Source: Micromonospora antibiotica (lineage in GTDB: Bacteria > Actinomycetota > Actinomycetes > Mycobacteriales > Micromonosporaceae). From it: 64,000 bases of DNA. The notes beneath the pieces were generated by a model that was not told the DNA's origin, searched no databases, and saw only the letters and a list, made by a program, of their open reading frames with translations. The position numbers and the translations under genes were made by a program. The stretch is taken from positions 62,001 to 126,000 of the forward strand of contig NZ_JAGFWR010000002.1 of NCBI RefSeq assembly GCF_017599305.1. Direction: 5' to 3'. Shown here piece after piece: positions 9,196 through 16,996 of the stretch (position 1 is the stretch's first letter; the number at the start of each line of letters is the position of its first letter).

Positions 9196-9924
9196 CTACA
9201 GGCCGCCGGCGACGCGCAGCACGGTGCCCGTGGTGTAGGTGGCGTCGGGGCCGAGCAGCCAGGAGACGGCGCCGGCGACCTCGTCGGGCTCGCCGGCGCG
9301 GCCCAGTGGGATGCGCCCGGCGGCGGTGTCGGGTCGGTCGGGTACGCCGGAGTCGGCGTGGATGTCGGTGCGGATGATGCCGGGGGCGACGGCGTTGACC
9401 CGGATGCCGCGGGGGGCGAGTTCCTTGGCCAGGCCGATGGTGAGGGTGTCGGTGGCGGCTTTGACGGCGGCGTAGTGGACGTACTCCCCCGGGCTGCCGA
9501 GGGTGGCGGCGGCGGAGGAGATGTTGACGATGGCTCCGCCGGAGGTGAGTCGGCGGGCGGCCTGTTGGGCGCAGAGGACGTAGCCGATGAGGTTGACGTC
9601 GACGACCCGGCGCAGGTCGTCGGGGCGCAGGTCGGTGAAGGGGCCGATGGGGCTGGTGACGCCGGCGTTGTTGACCAGGGCGGTGAGGGTGCCGAGGTCG
9701 GCGGCGGCGGTGAAGAGGCGGTCGATGTGGGTCGGGTCGGTGGTGTCGGCGGGGACGGCGACGGCGCGGCGGCCGAGGCGGTGGATGTCGGCGGTGACGG
9801 TGGCCGCGGCGGCGTGGTCGCGGCGGTAGCCGATGACGAGGTGGTGGCCTTCGGTGGCGAGTCGGCGGGCGGTGGCGGCGCCGATGCCGCGGCTGCCGCC
9901 GGTGATGATGGTGACCGGAGTCAA
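9196..9924 (-). CDS. SDR-family oxidoreductase (FabG-like)
   Basis: This is a classical 242-residue short-chain dehydrogenase. It has the cofactor motif TGGSRGIG at residues 8-15, NNAG at 85-88, and the catalytic set Asn111, Ser137, Tyr151 and Lys155 (YAAVK). Members reduce or oxidise ketones, acyl chains, sugars or steroids with NAD(P)H. It is divergent from the Bcp peroxiredoxin. The substrate cannot be told from the sequence. Confidence 0.9.
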   Translation of the reverse strand: MTPVTIITGGSRGIGAATARRLATEGHHLVIGYRRDHAAAATVTADIHRLGRRAVAVPADTTDPTHIDRLFTAAADLGTLTALVNNAGVTSPIGPFTDLRPDDLRRVVDVNLIGYVLCAQQAARRLTSGGAIVNISSAAATLGSPGEYVHYAAVKAATDTLTIGLAKELAPRGIRVNAVAPGIIRTDIHADSGVPDRPDTAAGRIPLGRAGEPDEVAGAVSWLLGPDATYTTGTVLRVAGGL

Positions 9925-10073
9925 TGCGGTACTCCCCCTTGTGGGCCTGGCGTGCGGTGGGCCGACGGTACCGCGGGTGGGCGGGGTGCACGGGTTGCGG
10001 TGCGGTGGTGGGTGGGTTGGTGGGTCGATCGCTTACGCTCACCGCGTTTCGGACGGACCGGTGGAGGTGTGTG

Positions 10074-10532
10074 GTGGGTGTGAGTGTCGGCGATCTGGTG
10101 GAGGATTTCGAGCTGCCGGATCAGACGGGTACGCCGCGGCGGTTGTCGGAGTTGTTGGCGTCGGGGCCGGTGGTGTTGTTCTTCTATCCGGCGGCGATGA
10201 CCCGGGGGTGCACGGCGGAGAGTTGCCATTTCCGGGATCTGGCGGCGGAGTTCGCGGCGGTGGGTGCGCAGCGGGTGGGGATCAGTCGGGATCCGGTGGC
10301 GAAGCAGGCTGAGTTCTCCCGGTTGCACGGGTTCGACTATCCGTTGTTGTCGGATGTCGAGGGTGTGGTGGCGCAGGCCTTCGGGGTGCGGCGGCGGTTG
10401 CCGTTGGGGCCGTTGAGCACCCGGAGGATGACGTTCGTGATCGGGGTGGACCGGCGGGTGCTGGCGGTGGTGCACAGCGAGTTGGGGATGGACGAGCACG
10501 CCGACGAGGCGTTGCGGGTGCTGGGGGGTTGA
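10074..10532 (+). CDS. bcp: Bcp/PrxQ-type peroxiredoxin
   Basis: This 152-residue thiol peroxidase reduces hydrogen peroxide and organic peroxides in the cytoplasm. The active site reads MTRGCTAESC, with peroxidatic Cys46 and resolving Cys51 five residues later, as in the atypical two-Cys Bcp/PrxQ group. VLFFYP precedes it and STRRMTFVIG follows. Three GTG codons (10071, 10074, 10080) could start the gene; I chose 10074 because GGTGGAGGT lies about six bases upstream. It is divergent from the SDR gene. Confidence 0.9.
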   Translation: MGVSVGDLVEDFELPDQTGTPRRLSELLASGPVVLFFYPAAMTRGCTAESCHFRDLAAEFAAVGAQRVGISRDPVAKQAEFSRLHGFDYPLLSDVEGVVAQAFGVRRRLPLGPLSTRRMTFVIGVDRRVLAVVHSELGMDEHADEALRVLGG

Positions 10533-10599
10533 TCTTCCGGATGTCGCCGTCGACTGGTATCAAGGCAGGAATGACACACGTGTACGAAAGAGGGTTGTG

Positions 10600-11304
10600 A
10601 TGGTGGGCCAGGGTTTGTCCGATGACGAGGTACGCGGCATCCGGGAGGCGTTGACGGCGGGGCGCAAGCCGAAGGTGGTGTTCACCGCGTCGGCGGGGCA
10701 GATCGCCGGTCAGGTGGGTCAGGTGGTGGAGCTGACCGATCCAGCGGTGTCCGACGAGTTCGTGGTGGTGCGGTTCGGGCGCGACGAGTTGCCCTTCTCC
10801 CCCGCCGATGTGGCGGTGGCGCCGCGGGGGGCGGGTCGTCGGGTGGTGGAGGCGAAGGCGGAGCCGGTGGTGGAGCAGGTGGAGTCGACGGCGAAGGCGG
10901 AGCCGGAGTTCGTGCTGGACACCCCCCGGGTGCCGGTGCAGCGGCGGGAGGAGTCGAGGGTGGAGTCGAAGCCGGAGCCGGTGGTGGAGAAGCCGGCGGC
11001 GCGTCGGCCGGCGAAGGTGGCGAAGCCGAAGGGTCCGGCGGGGTTGACGGTGACGTTGGCGTACGCCGACGGTGAGTGGACGGTGGCGGCGCAGCAGGGG
11101 GCGAAGGCGTTGGCGAAGCCGTACGTGGTCAAGCCTGCGGAGGCGTTGCGGATGGTGGCGCTGGTGGATGTGCCGGGGGTGCAGGAGGCGGTGGAGCAGA
11201 TCCTGTCGGCGGAGCGGTCGGAGGCGGAGCAGCAGGCGGAGAAGTTGCGGGCGGAGTTGGCGGAGATCGAGGCGCGGTTGGCGGAGTTGCGCGAGGCCCG
11301 TTGA
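10600..11304 (+). CDS. Conserved-looking actinobacterial protein of unknown function
   Basis: The 234-residue product has three parts. Residues 1-75 form a compact beta-rich segment (VVFTASAGQIAGQVGQVVEL, DEFVVVRFGRDELPFSP) that looks like a small barrel or KOW-like fold. A charged Glu/Lys/Pro/Val-rich linker follows to about 145. The C-terminal part is a globular segment (LTVTLAYADGEWTVAAQQG ... YVVKPAEALRMVALV) ending in a Glu/Ala coiled coil (LRAELAEIEARLAELREAR). I do not recognise a named family. ATG 10600 has AGAGGG five bases upstream. It lies downstream of bcp in the same direction and is likely cytoplasmic. Confidence 0.75.
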   Translation: MVGQGLSDDEVRGIREALTAGRKPKVVFTASAGQIAGQVGQVVELTDPAVSDEFVVVRFGRDELPFSPADVAVAPRGAGRRVVEAKAEPVVEQVESTAKAEPEFVLDTPRVPVQRREESRVESKPEPVVEKPAARRPAKVAKPKGPAGLTVTLAYADGEWTVAAQQGAKALAKPYVVKPAEALRMVALVDVPGVQEAVEQILSAERSEAEQQAEKLRAELAEIEARLAELREAR

Positions 11305-11458
11305 GGTTGGTTCGTGGTGGGCGGCCCGGCGGCTGTTGCGGCGGTCGGGGCGTCACCGCGGCGCGGGTGGGTGCGTGTGCCGGGGTGGTGTAGGGGCCGG
11401 TGTGGTGCGGTGGGGGCGTTGTGGTCGGTCGCGTGGTGGGTGCCGGAACCTGTGGGGG

Positions 11459-12661
11459 TCAGAAGTAGTCGCCGAGTTGGGCGGGGCCGCCGGCGGCGAG
11501 CAGGTCGAGGGGGGCGGGGTCGGTGCCGGCGGGGTGGTGCAGCAGGCCGGCCTGGGCGATGGTGCGGGCGGTGGCGGTGCCGGTGTAGAGCAGGGCGAAG
11601 CCGCGCACGGTGAGGTGCAGGTCGGCGGGTGCGGTGGTGCGGCGTAGGTCGGCGTTGCCGTTGGTGATCTCCAGGTGCCAGGTGCCGGTGTTCCAGTCGG
11701 CGAGGGGGTCGTCGAGGGTGAAGGTGGTGGTGCCGTGCAGGTGTGCCGGCCAGCCCCGGTCGCGGATGGCGCGGGTGACGTCGACGGGGCGGTGCATCCA
11801 GGTGTCCTGGGCGTGTTCGCGGGCTTTCTCCACGGGCAGGTGGGGGGTGAGGGGGTCGCCGGGGAGCAGGGTGAGACGCAGGGTGGGGGCGACGCTGTGC
11901 CAGCTGGCGAGGATGCCGACGAGTTCGCGGGCGGCGTCGGCGGTGGTGGCGGTGAGGTCTTCGATGGTGAGGGTGCCCTGGTCGCCGTAGCCGTCGCGGC
12001 GGTTCCAGCCGGCGTAGCCGATGAGGTGGCCGTGGTGTTCGACGAGGGTGAGGCCGTCGTAGGGCAGGGTGTTGCCGGTGGTGTGGCGGGCGCGGTGGTG
12101 TTCGTGCAGGGGGCCGGTGCGGGCGAGTAGGCCGCGGCGGTGTCGGGTGGTGTGGGTGTGTAGTTCGTCGACGGCGGTGAGGTCGGCGGGGGTGCCGGGG
12201 CGGACGGTGAGGTGTGGGCTGGGCTGGTGGCGGGTGAGTAGGGCGGTGGGTAGGTCGACGGTGCGGAGGGTGCCGGCGGTTTCCCAGCCGCAGGCCCGGT
12301 AGGGGGCGGCGACGGTGGGGAAGAGTGCGCTGATGGCGGCGCCCCGGTCGTGTGCGCCGCGCAGCAGGGTGGTGAGTAGGGCGCGGGCGACGCCCCGGCC
12401 GCGGGCTTCGGGGGTGACGGCGACGCTGGCGATGTCGGCGGCGGCGACGGTGTGGCCGTCCCACCACTGGTCGTGGTGCAGGTCGACGGCTTTGCCGATG
12501 AGGCGGCCGGTGTGGTCGAACGCGCCGTAGCGGGTGGTGCCGGGGGTGGTGGTGGGTGGTGGTGGGGGTTGCGGGTCGGAGCCGAAGGCGGTGCGGCCGA
12601 GGTGCCAGGCGGCGGTGGCGTCGTCGTCGGTGAGTTCCCGGACGTGGGGGGTGTGGTGCAT
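11459..12661 (-). CDS. Eis-family GNAT N-acetyltransferase
   Basis: This 400-residue protein has the three-part Eis layout: an N-terminal GNAT domain with the acetyl-CoA loop VAVTPEARGRGVARAL (about 80-95), a second GNAT-like domain, and an SCP2-like C-terminal region (LHLTVRGFALLYTG). Tyr121 in PTVAAPYRACGW matches the general-acid tyrosine, and the chain ends in Phe400, whose carboxylate is the proposed base in Eis. Mycobacterial Eis acetylates aminoglycosides and peptides, but orthologues elsewhere may have other targets. It lies upstream of cydB on the same strand, with a 117-base gap. Confidence 0.88.
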   Translation of the reverse strand: MHHTPHVRELTDDDATAAWHLGRTAFGSDPQPPPPPTTTPGTTRYGAFDHTGRLIGKAVDLHHDQWWDGHTVAAADIASVAVTPEARGRGVARALLTTLLRGAHDRGAAISALFPTVAAPYRACGWETAGTLRTVDLPTALLTRHQPSPHLTVRPGTPADLTAVDELHTHTTRHRRGLLARTGPLHEHHRARHTTGNTLPYDGLTLVEHHGHLIGYAGWNRRDGYGDQGTLTIEDLTATTADAARELVGILASWHSVAPTLRLTLLPGDPLTPHLPVEKAREHAQDTWMHRPVDVTRAIRDRGWPAHLHGTTTFTLDDPLADWNTGTWHLEITNGNADLRRTTAPADLHLTVRGFALLYTGTATARTIAQAGLLHHPAGTDPAPLDLLAAGGPAQLGDYF

Positions 12662-12778
12662 GCGGGCGACGATAGCTGTGGGTGGGTGGGGTGGCGATCG
12701 GTTTGTGCCGGGGCGCGTTGCGGGGCCGGTGCGACCCCCTCGCCCCGGCCCCGCGTCCCCGCGCCCCTCGCGCGTCTT

Positions 12779-13777
12779 TCAGTGTTGCGGGATGTTCTGT
12801 ACCCCGATTCGCTTGCGGAACACCCAGTAGGTCCAACCTTGGTAGGCGAGGACGATCGGGGTGAAGATCACCGCCACCCAGGTCATGATTTTCAGGGTGT
12901 AGGGGGTGGAGGCGGCGTTGGTGGCGGTGAGGGTGCCGGCGGGGTCCAGGGTCGAGGGCATGACGTTGGGGAACAGGGCGGTGAAGAGGGTGGCCACGGC
13001 GAGGGCGATGGCCAGGGCGGTGCCGGTGAAGGCCCAGCCTTCGCGGCGTACCCGGGCGGCGGCGAGTGCGCCGATCAGGGCGAGGGCGGCGCCGGCGGCG
13101 AGGACGACGGCGGCCGGGTTGGAGCGGATGGTGAGGGTCCAGGTGAGGAAGGCGACGGCGACGACGGCGGTGCCGAGGCCGAGTCGGACGGCGAGGGTGC
13201 CGGCGCGGTGGCGGATGTCGCCGGTGGTCTTGAGGGCGAGGAAGACGGCGCCGTGGGTGAGGAACAGGCCGAGGGTGGTGAGGCCGCCGAGCAGGGCGTA
13301 GGGGTGCAGCAGGTCGATCAGGCCGCCGACGTATTCGTGGTCGGCGTCGAGGGGTACGCCGCGGAAGATGTTGGCGAAGGCGACGCCCCAGAGTAGGGCG
13401 GGGATGGCGGAGCCCCAGAAGATGGCGTGGTCCCAGCGGCGTTTCCAGGAGGCTTCGGGGCGTTTGTGGCGGTATTCGAAGGCGACGCCGCGGGCGATGA
13501 GGGCGAGCAGGATGAGTAGCAGGGGCAGGTAGAAGCCGGAGAAGAGGGTGGCGTACCACTCGGGGAAGGCGGCGAACATGGCGCCGCCGGCGGTGATGAG
13601 CCAGACCTCGTTGCCGTCCCAGACGGGGCCGATGGTGTTGATGAGGACGCGGCGTTGCCGGTCGTCGCGGCCGAGGACGGGCAGGAGCATGCCGACGCCG
13701 AAGTCGAAGCCTTCGAGGATGAAGTAGCCGGTGAAGAGCACGGCGACGAGGAGAAACCAGATGGTGGTGAGTTCCAC
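12779..13777 (-). CDS. cydB: Cytochrome bd ubiquinol oxidase subunit II
   Basis: CydB is the second membrane subunit of the bd-type terminal oxidase, which oxidises quinol and reduces oxygen with high affinity. The 332-residue chain shows the family start TTIWFLLVAVLFTGYFILEG, then FDFGVGMLLP and PVWDGNEVWL, and multiple hydrophobic helices. The GTG at 13777 is 14 bases after the cydA stop codon, so the two genes are cotranscribed. No cydC or cydD follows; the next gene on this strand is the Eis-type gene. Confidence 0.95.
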   Translation of the reverse strand: MELTTIWFLLVAVLFTGYFILEGFDFGVGMLLPVLGRDDRQRRVLINTIGPVWDGNEVWLITAGGAMFAAFPEWYATLFSGFYLPLLLILLALIARGVAFEYRHKRPEASWKRRWDHAIFWGSAIPALLWGVAFANIFRGVPLDADHEYVGGLIDLLHPYALLGGLTTLGLFLTHGAVFLALKTTGDIRHRAGTLAVRLGLGTAVVAVAFLTWTLTIRSNPAAVVLAAGAALALIGALAAARVRREGWAFTGTALAIALAVATLFTALFPNVMPSTLDPAGTLTATNAASTPYTLKIMTWVAVIFTPIVLAYQGWTYWVFRKRIGVQNIPQH

Positions 13778-13791
13778 GGTGGGGCTCCGGG

Positions 13792-15198
13792 TCAGTAGGC
13801 GAAGGCGAGCGGGCGCTCGGCGTCGTCGGTGTCGTCTGGGGTGGGGGTGACGTCGGGTACGCCGGCGCGGGCGTAGCGGATGAGGAGTTTGAATTCGATG
13901 ACGGCGAGGACGGCGTAGATGAGGGTGAAGGCCGTGAAGGAGGTGAGGACTTCGGTGAGGGAGACGCTGCGGGAGACGCCGTCGCGGGTGAGCATTTCGC
14001 CGAAGACGATCCAGGGTTGGCGGCCCATCTCGGTGAAGATCCAGCCGAAGGAGTTCGCGAGCAGCGGTAGGGCGGGCATGATCAGGCCGGCGCGCAGTAG
14101 CCAGCGGTTGGTGGGGGTGCGGCCTTTGCGTTGGGTCCAGAGGATGAGCAGGGCGATGGCGGCGGCGGCGAGTCCGAAGCCGATCATGAAGCGGAAGCTC
14201 CAGTAGGTGACCGGGATGATCGGGGTGTAGCTGCCGGGGCCGTACTGGCTGGCGTACTGGGCCTGGAGGTCGTTGATGCCGTGGACGGTGCCGTTGGGGT
14301 CGCCGGTGCCGAGGTAGGACAGCAGGTAGGGGATCTTGAGGGCGAAGACCTCGCGGCTGCCGTCGAGGCTGCCGATGGTGAGTACGGAGAACGAGGCGGG
14401 GCTCTCGGTGGTGTAGAGGCCCTCGGCGGCGGCCATCTTCATCGGCTGCACCTGGGTCATGATCTTGCCTTGGATGTCGCCGGTGAGCAGGACCAGGGTG
14501 GAGGAGATCAGGACGACCCAGGCGCCGAAGCGGGTGGCGTACCGGTAGGCGTCGGTGTCGGGGCTGGTGCGGTGGCGCATGAGGTGCCAGAGGCCGACGG
14601 TGGTGACGAGGGAGCCGGCGACGAGGAAGGCGCCGGCGAGGGTGTGCGGGAAGGTGATCAGGGCGACCTTGTTGGTGAGGACGGCGACGAAGTCGGTGAG
14701 TTCGGCGCGTCCGGTGTCGGGGTTGAAGCGGTAGCCGACGGGGTTCTGCATGAACGAGTTGGCGGCGAGGATGAAGTAGGCGGACAGGTTGGTGCCGATG
14801 GCGGCGGCCCAGATGCTGGCCAGGTGCAGGCGTTTGGGGAGCCGGTCCCAGCCGAAGATCCACAGGCCGATGAAGGTGGATTCGAGGAAGAAGGCGACGA
14901 GGGCTTCGATGGCCAGGGGTGCGCCGAAGATGTCGCCGACGAAGCGGGAGTAGTCGGACCAGTTCATGCCGAACTGGAATTCCTGCACGATGCCGGTGAC
15001 GACGCCCATGGCGAAGTTGATCAGGAAGAGTTTGCCGTAGAACTTGGTGAGTTTGAGGTATTTCTCGTCGCCGGTGCGGTGCCAGCGGGTCTGGAGGATG
15101 GCGACCAGGACGGACAGTCCGATGGTCAGTGGTACGAAGAGAAAGTGGTAGACGGTGGTGACACCGAACTGCCAGCGGGCGACGTCCAACGCGTCCAC
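13792..15198 (-). CDS. cydA: Cytochrome bd ubiquinol oxidase subunit I
   Basis: CydA carries the haems of cytochrome bd oxidase. The 468-residue chain begins VDALDVARWQFGVTTVYHF, where His18 matches the conserved N-terminal haem ligand (His19 in E. coli). Further family segments are FAMGVVTGIVQEFQFG, WIFGWDRLPKR and GWIFTEMGRQPW. The quinol-binding loop is of the short type. GTG 15198 is preceded by AGGGGG at a normal distance; an upstream extension of the frame lacks similarity. Two tandem palindromes directly upstream suggest repressor control. Confidence 0.95.
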   Translation of the reverse strand: MDALDVARWQFGVTTVYHFLFVPLTIGLSVLVAILQTRWHRTGDEKYLKLTKFYGKLFLINFAMGVVTGIVQEFQFGMNWSDYSRFVGDIFGAPLAIEALVAFFLESTFIGLWIFGWDRLPKRLHLASIWAAAIGTNLSAYFILAANSFMQNPVGYRFNPDTGRAELTDFVAVLTNKVALITFPHTLAGAFLVAGSLVTTVGLWHLMRHRTSPDTDAYRYATRFGAWVVLISSTLVLLTGDIQGKIMTQVQPMKMAAAEGLYTTESPASFSVLTIGSLDGSREVFALKIPYLLSYLGTGDPNGTVHGINDLQAQYASQYGPGSYTPIIPVTYWSFRFMIGFGLAAAAIALLILWTQRKGRTPTNRWLLRAGLIMPALPLLANSFGWIFTEMGRQPWIVFGEMLTRDGVSRSVSLTEVLTSFTAFTLIYAVLAVIEFKLLIRYARAGVPDVTPTPDDTDDAERPLAFAY

Positions 15199-15218
15199 CG
15201 AGATCCCCCTGCCGTTAA

Positions 15219-15255
15219 TACTACGAGACGTAGTAAATACTACTGCGCGTCGTAG
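15219..15255. promoter_or_regulatory. Two tandem palindromes upstream of cydAB
   Basis: The first site (15219-15235) is TACTAC, five bases, GTAGTA, a perfect inverted repeat. The second (15238-15255) is TACTAC, six bases, then TCGTAG, an imperfect copy. Tandem operators just before the cydA start suggest a repressor, perhaps redox- or antibiotic-linked. The half sites recall BlaI/MecI/CopY-class operators but not the Streptomyces Rex site. No regulator gene lies next to it. Confidence 0.6.
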
Positions 15256-15370
15256 CTCGGGTGGCAGGGCCGGGGGTCCCGATCCGGGCCGGGACCAATG
15301 ACCCTGATCACCACAGGCCGCACGACCCGGATCCGGCCCTCCCCCACACCCGTGCGACCATCGGCGACTG

Positions 15371-16147
15371 ATGGACACCCCGCCCCCCGGCTGGCAGCCA
15401 CCCCTGTTCTGGCGTGCCGCCCAACTGTTCGCCCGGCTGGTCGTCGCCCTGTTCGCCCGGCTGGAGGTCAGCGGGGACGTCCCCGCGCACCTGCGCCGGG
15501 GACCACTGATCCTGGCCGCCAACCACATCAGCCCCTTCGACCCCATCGTGCTGGGCGCCGCCTGCCGGGCCCGGGGCATGGCACCCCGCTTCATGGCCAC
15601 CGGTGGGCTGTTCCGCACCCCGGGCCTCGGCGCGCTGATGCGCCACGCCGGGCACCTGCGCGTCGACCGGGGCACCACCGGCGTACGCCGGGCGCTCGAC
15701 GACGCCGCCGCCGCGGTCACCGCCGGGTCGGTGGTGCTGGTGTACCCGGAGGGACGCATCGGCCTGGACCCCGGCATGTGGCCCGAACGCGGCAAGACGG
15801 GCACCGCCCGGCTCGCCATGGCCTGCGTCGCCCCGGTGGTGCCCGTCGCCCAGTGGGGGTCGCACGAGGTGCTGCCCTACCGGGCGCCCCGGGGGATGCT
15901 GCGGGCGCTGGCCCGGGCGCTGGTGCGCCGCCCGGTCATCCGGGTCCGCTTCGGTGCGCCGCTTGACCTGCGGGACCTCTCCCCCACCGCACCCGGTGCG
16001 GCCCGCCGGGGCACCGACCGGATCATCGACGCCATCACCGACGCCCTGGCCCCGCTGCGCGCCGACGAACCCGACCGGCCCCGGCACGTCGACCCGGGCC
16101 GCCCCGTCGACACCAGCCGGGTCCACCGCCGCCCCACCTCGGCCTGA
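15371..16147 (+). CDS. 1-acyl-sn-glycerol-3-phosphate acyltransferase family protein
   Basis: PlsC-type enzymes move an acyl chain to lysophosphatidic acid or related acceptors at the membrane. The 258-residue protein has block I as NHISPFD (Asn51, His52, Asp57), the substrate-binding YPEGRIG block, and block IV around VVPVAQWG. The last 40 residues are Pro/Arg-rich and extend past the usual fold. A downstream glycerophosphodiester phosphodiesterase on the same strand fits a lipid setting. It is divergent from cydA. Confidence 0.9.
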   Translation: MDTPPPGWQPPLFWRAAQLFARLVVALFARLEVSGDVPAHLRRGPLILAANHISPFDPIVLGAACRARGMAPRFMATGGLFRTPGLGALMRHAGHLRVDRGTTGVRRALDDAAAAVTAGSVVLVYPEGRIGLDPGMWPERGKTGTARLAMACVAPVVPVAQWGSHEVLPYRAPRGMLRALARALVRRPVIRVRFGAPLDLRDLSPTAPGAARRGTDRIIDAITDALAPLRADEPDRPRHVDPGRPVDTSRVHRRPTSA

Positions 16148-16216
16148 CCCGCCGCCCACGAAGCACGTTGCCGGTCGGCCACCCGGCGGTCACCGCGGGC
16201 GGGCATACTGCGTTGC

Positions 16217-16984
16217 GTGCTGATCCGTCCCGGTTTCCTGGACGCCCCCGCCCCGCTGGCCTTCGCCCACCGTGGGGGTGCCGCCGACGGAGACGAGAAC
16301 ACCGTCGCCGCGTTCACCCGGGCCGTCGACCTGGGCTACCGGTACGTGGAGACCGACGTGCACGCCACCGCCGACGGGGTGTGCGTGGTCTTCCACGACG
16401 CCACCCTGCACCGGGTCACCGGGCAGCGGGGACGCATCGCCGACCTGCGCTGGGCCGACCTGGCGTCGGTGCGGGTCGGCGGTGCGACGGTCGTACCCCG
16501 GCTCGACGAGGTGCTGGCCGGGTGGCCGCAGGTCCGGTTCAACATCGACGTCAAGGCCGACGGTGGGGTCGCCCCGGCGGTGGCGGCGGTGACCCGGGCC
16601 GGCGCGGCCGACCGGGTGCTGCTGGCGTCGTTCAGTGACGCCCGGCTGGCCCGGCTGCGGGCGGCCACCGCCGGGCGGGTCGCCACCGGGCTGGGCATGC
16701 GGGGGGTGGCCCGGCTGTGGTGGGCGTCGCGGCACGGCTGGCCGGTGCGGTTGCCGGAGTCGGTGGTGGCGGTGCAGGTGCCGCCCCGCTACGCCGGGGT
16801 GCCGGTGGTCGACCGCCGGTTCCTGGCCTACTGCCACCGGTCGGGGTTGCAGGTGCACGTCTGGACGATCGACGAACCTGCCCAGATGCACGACTTACTG
16901 GATCGTGGTGTGGATGGCATCATGACCGATCACGTCGGCGTGCTGCGCGACGTCTACCGCAGCCGCGGCCACTGGGCCGCCTGA
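16217..16984 (+). CDS. Glycerophosphodiester phosphodiesterase
   Basis: GlpQ/UgpQ-type enzymes split glycerophosphodiesters to sn-glycerol 3-phosphate and an alcohol. The 255-residue protein has AFAHRGG (His18, Arg19), DENTVAAF, ETDVHATADG and VVFHDATLHRVTG, the canonical metal-binding and catalytic blocks. The C-terminal VHVWTIDEPAQMHDLLDRGVDG is also typical. There is no signal peptide, so it acts in the cytoplasm. The transporter gene starts 13 bases downstream, suggesting one operon. Confidence 0.92.
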   Translation: MLIRPGFLDAPAPLAFAHRGGAADGDENTVAAFTRAVDLGYRYVETDVHATADGVCVVFHDATLHRVTGQRGRIADLRWADLASVRVGGATVVPRLDEVLAGWPQVRFNIDVKADGGVAPAVAAVTRAGAADRVLLASFSDARLARLRAATAGRVATGLGMRGVARLWWASRHGWPVRLPESVVAVQVPPRYAGVPVVDRRFLAYCHRSGLQVHVWTIDEPAQMHDLLDRGVDGIMTDHVGVLRDVYRSRGHWAA

Positions 16985-16996
16985 GCCCCGAGGACC

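Noticed and set aside
10719..13559. A 946-codon minus-strand frame over the unknown gene at 10600, Eis and CydB
   Set aside because: His/Arg/Pro-rich shadow; Eis and CydB are certain in other frames.
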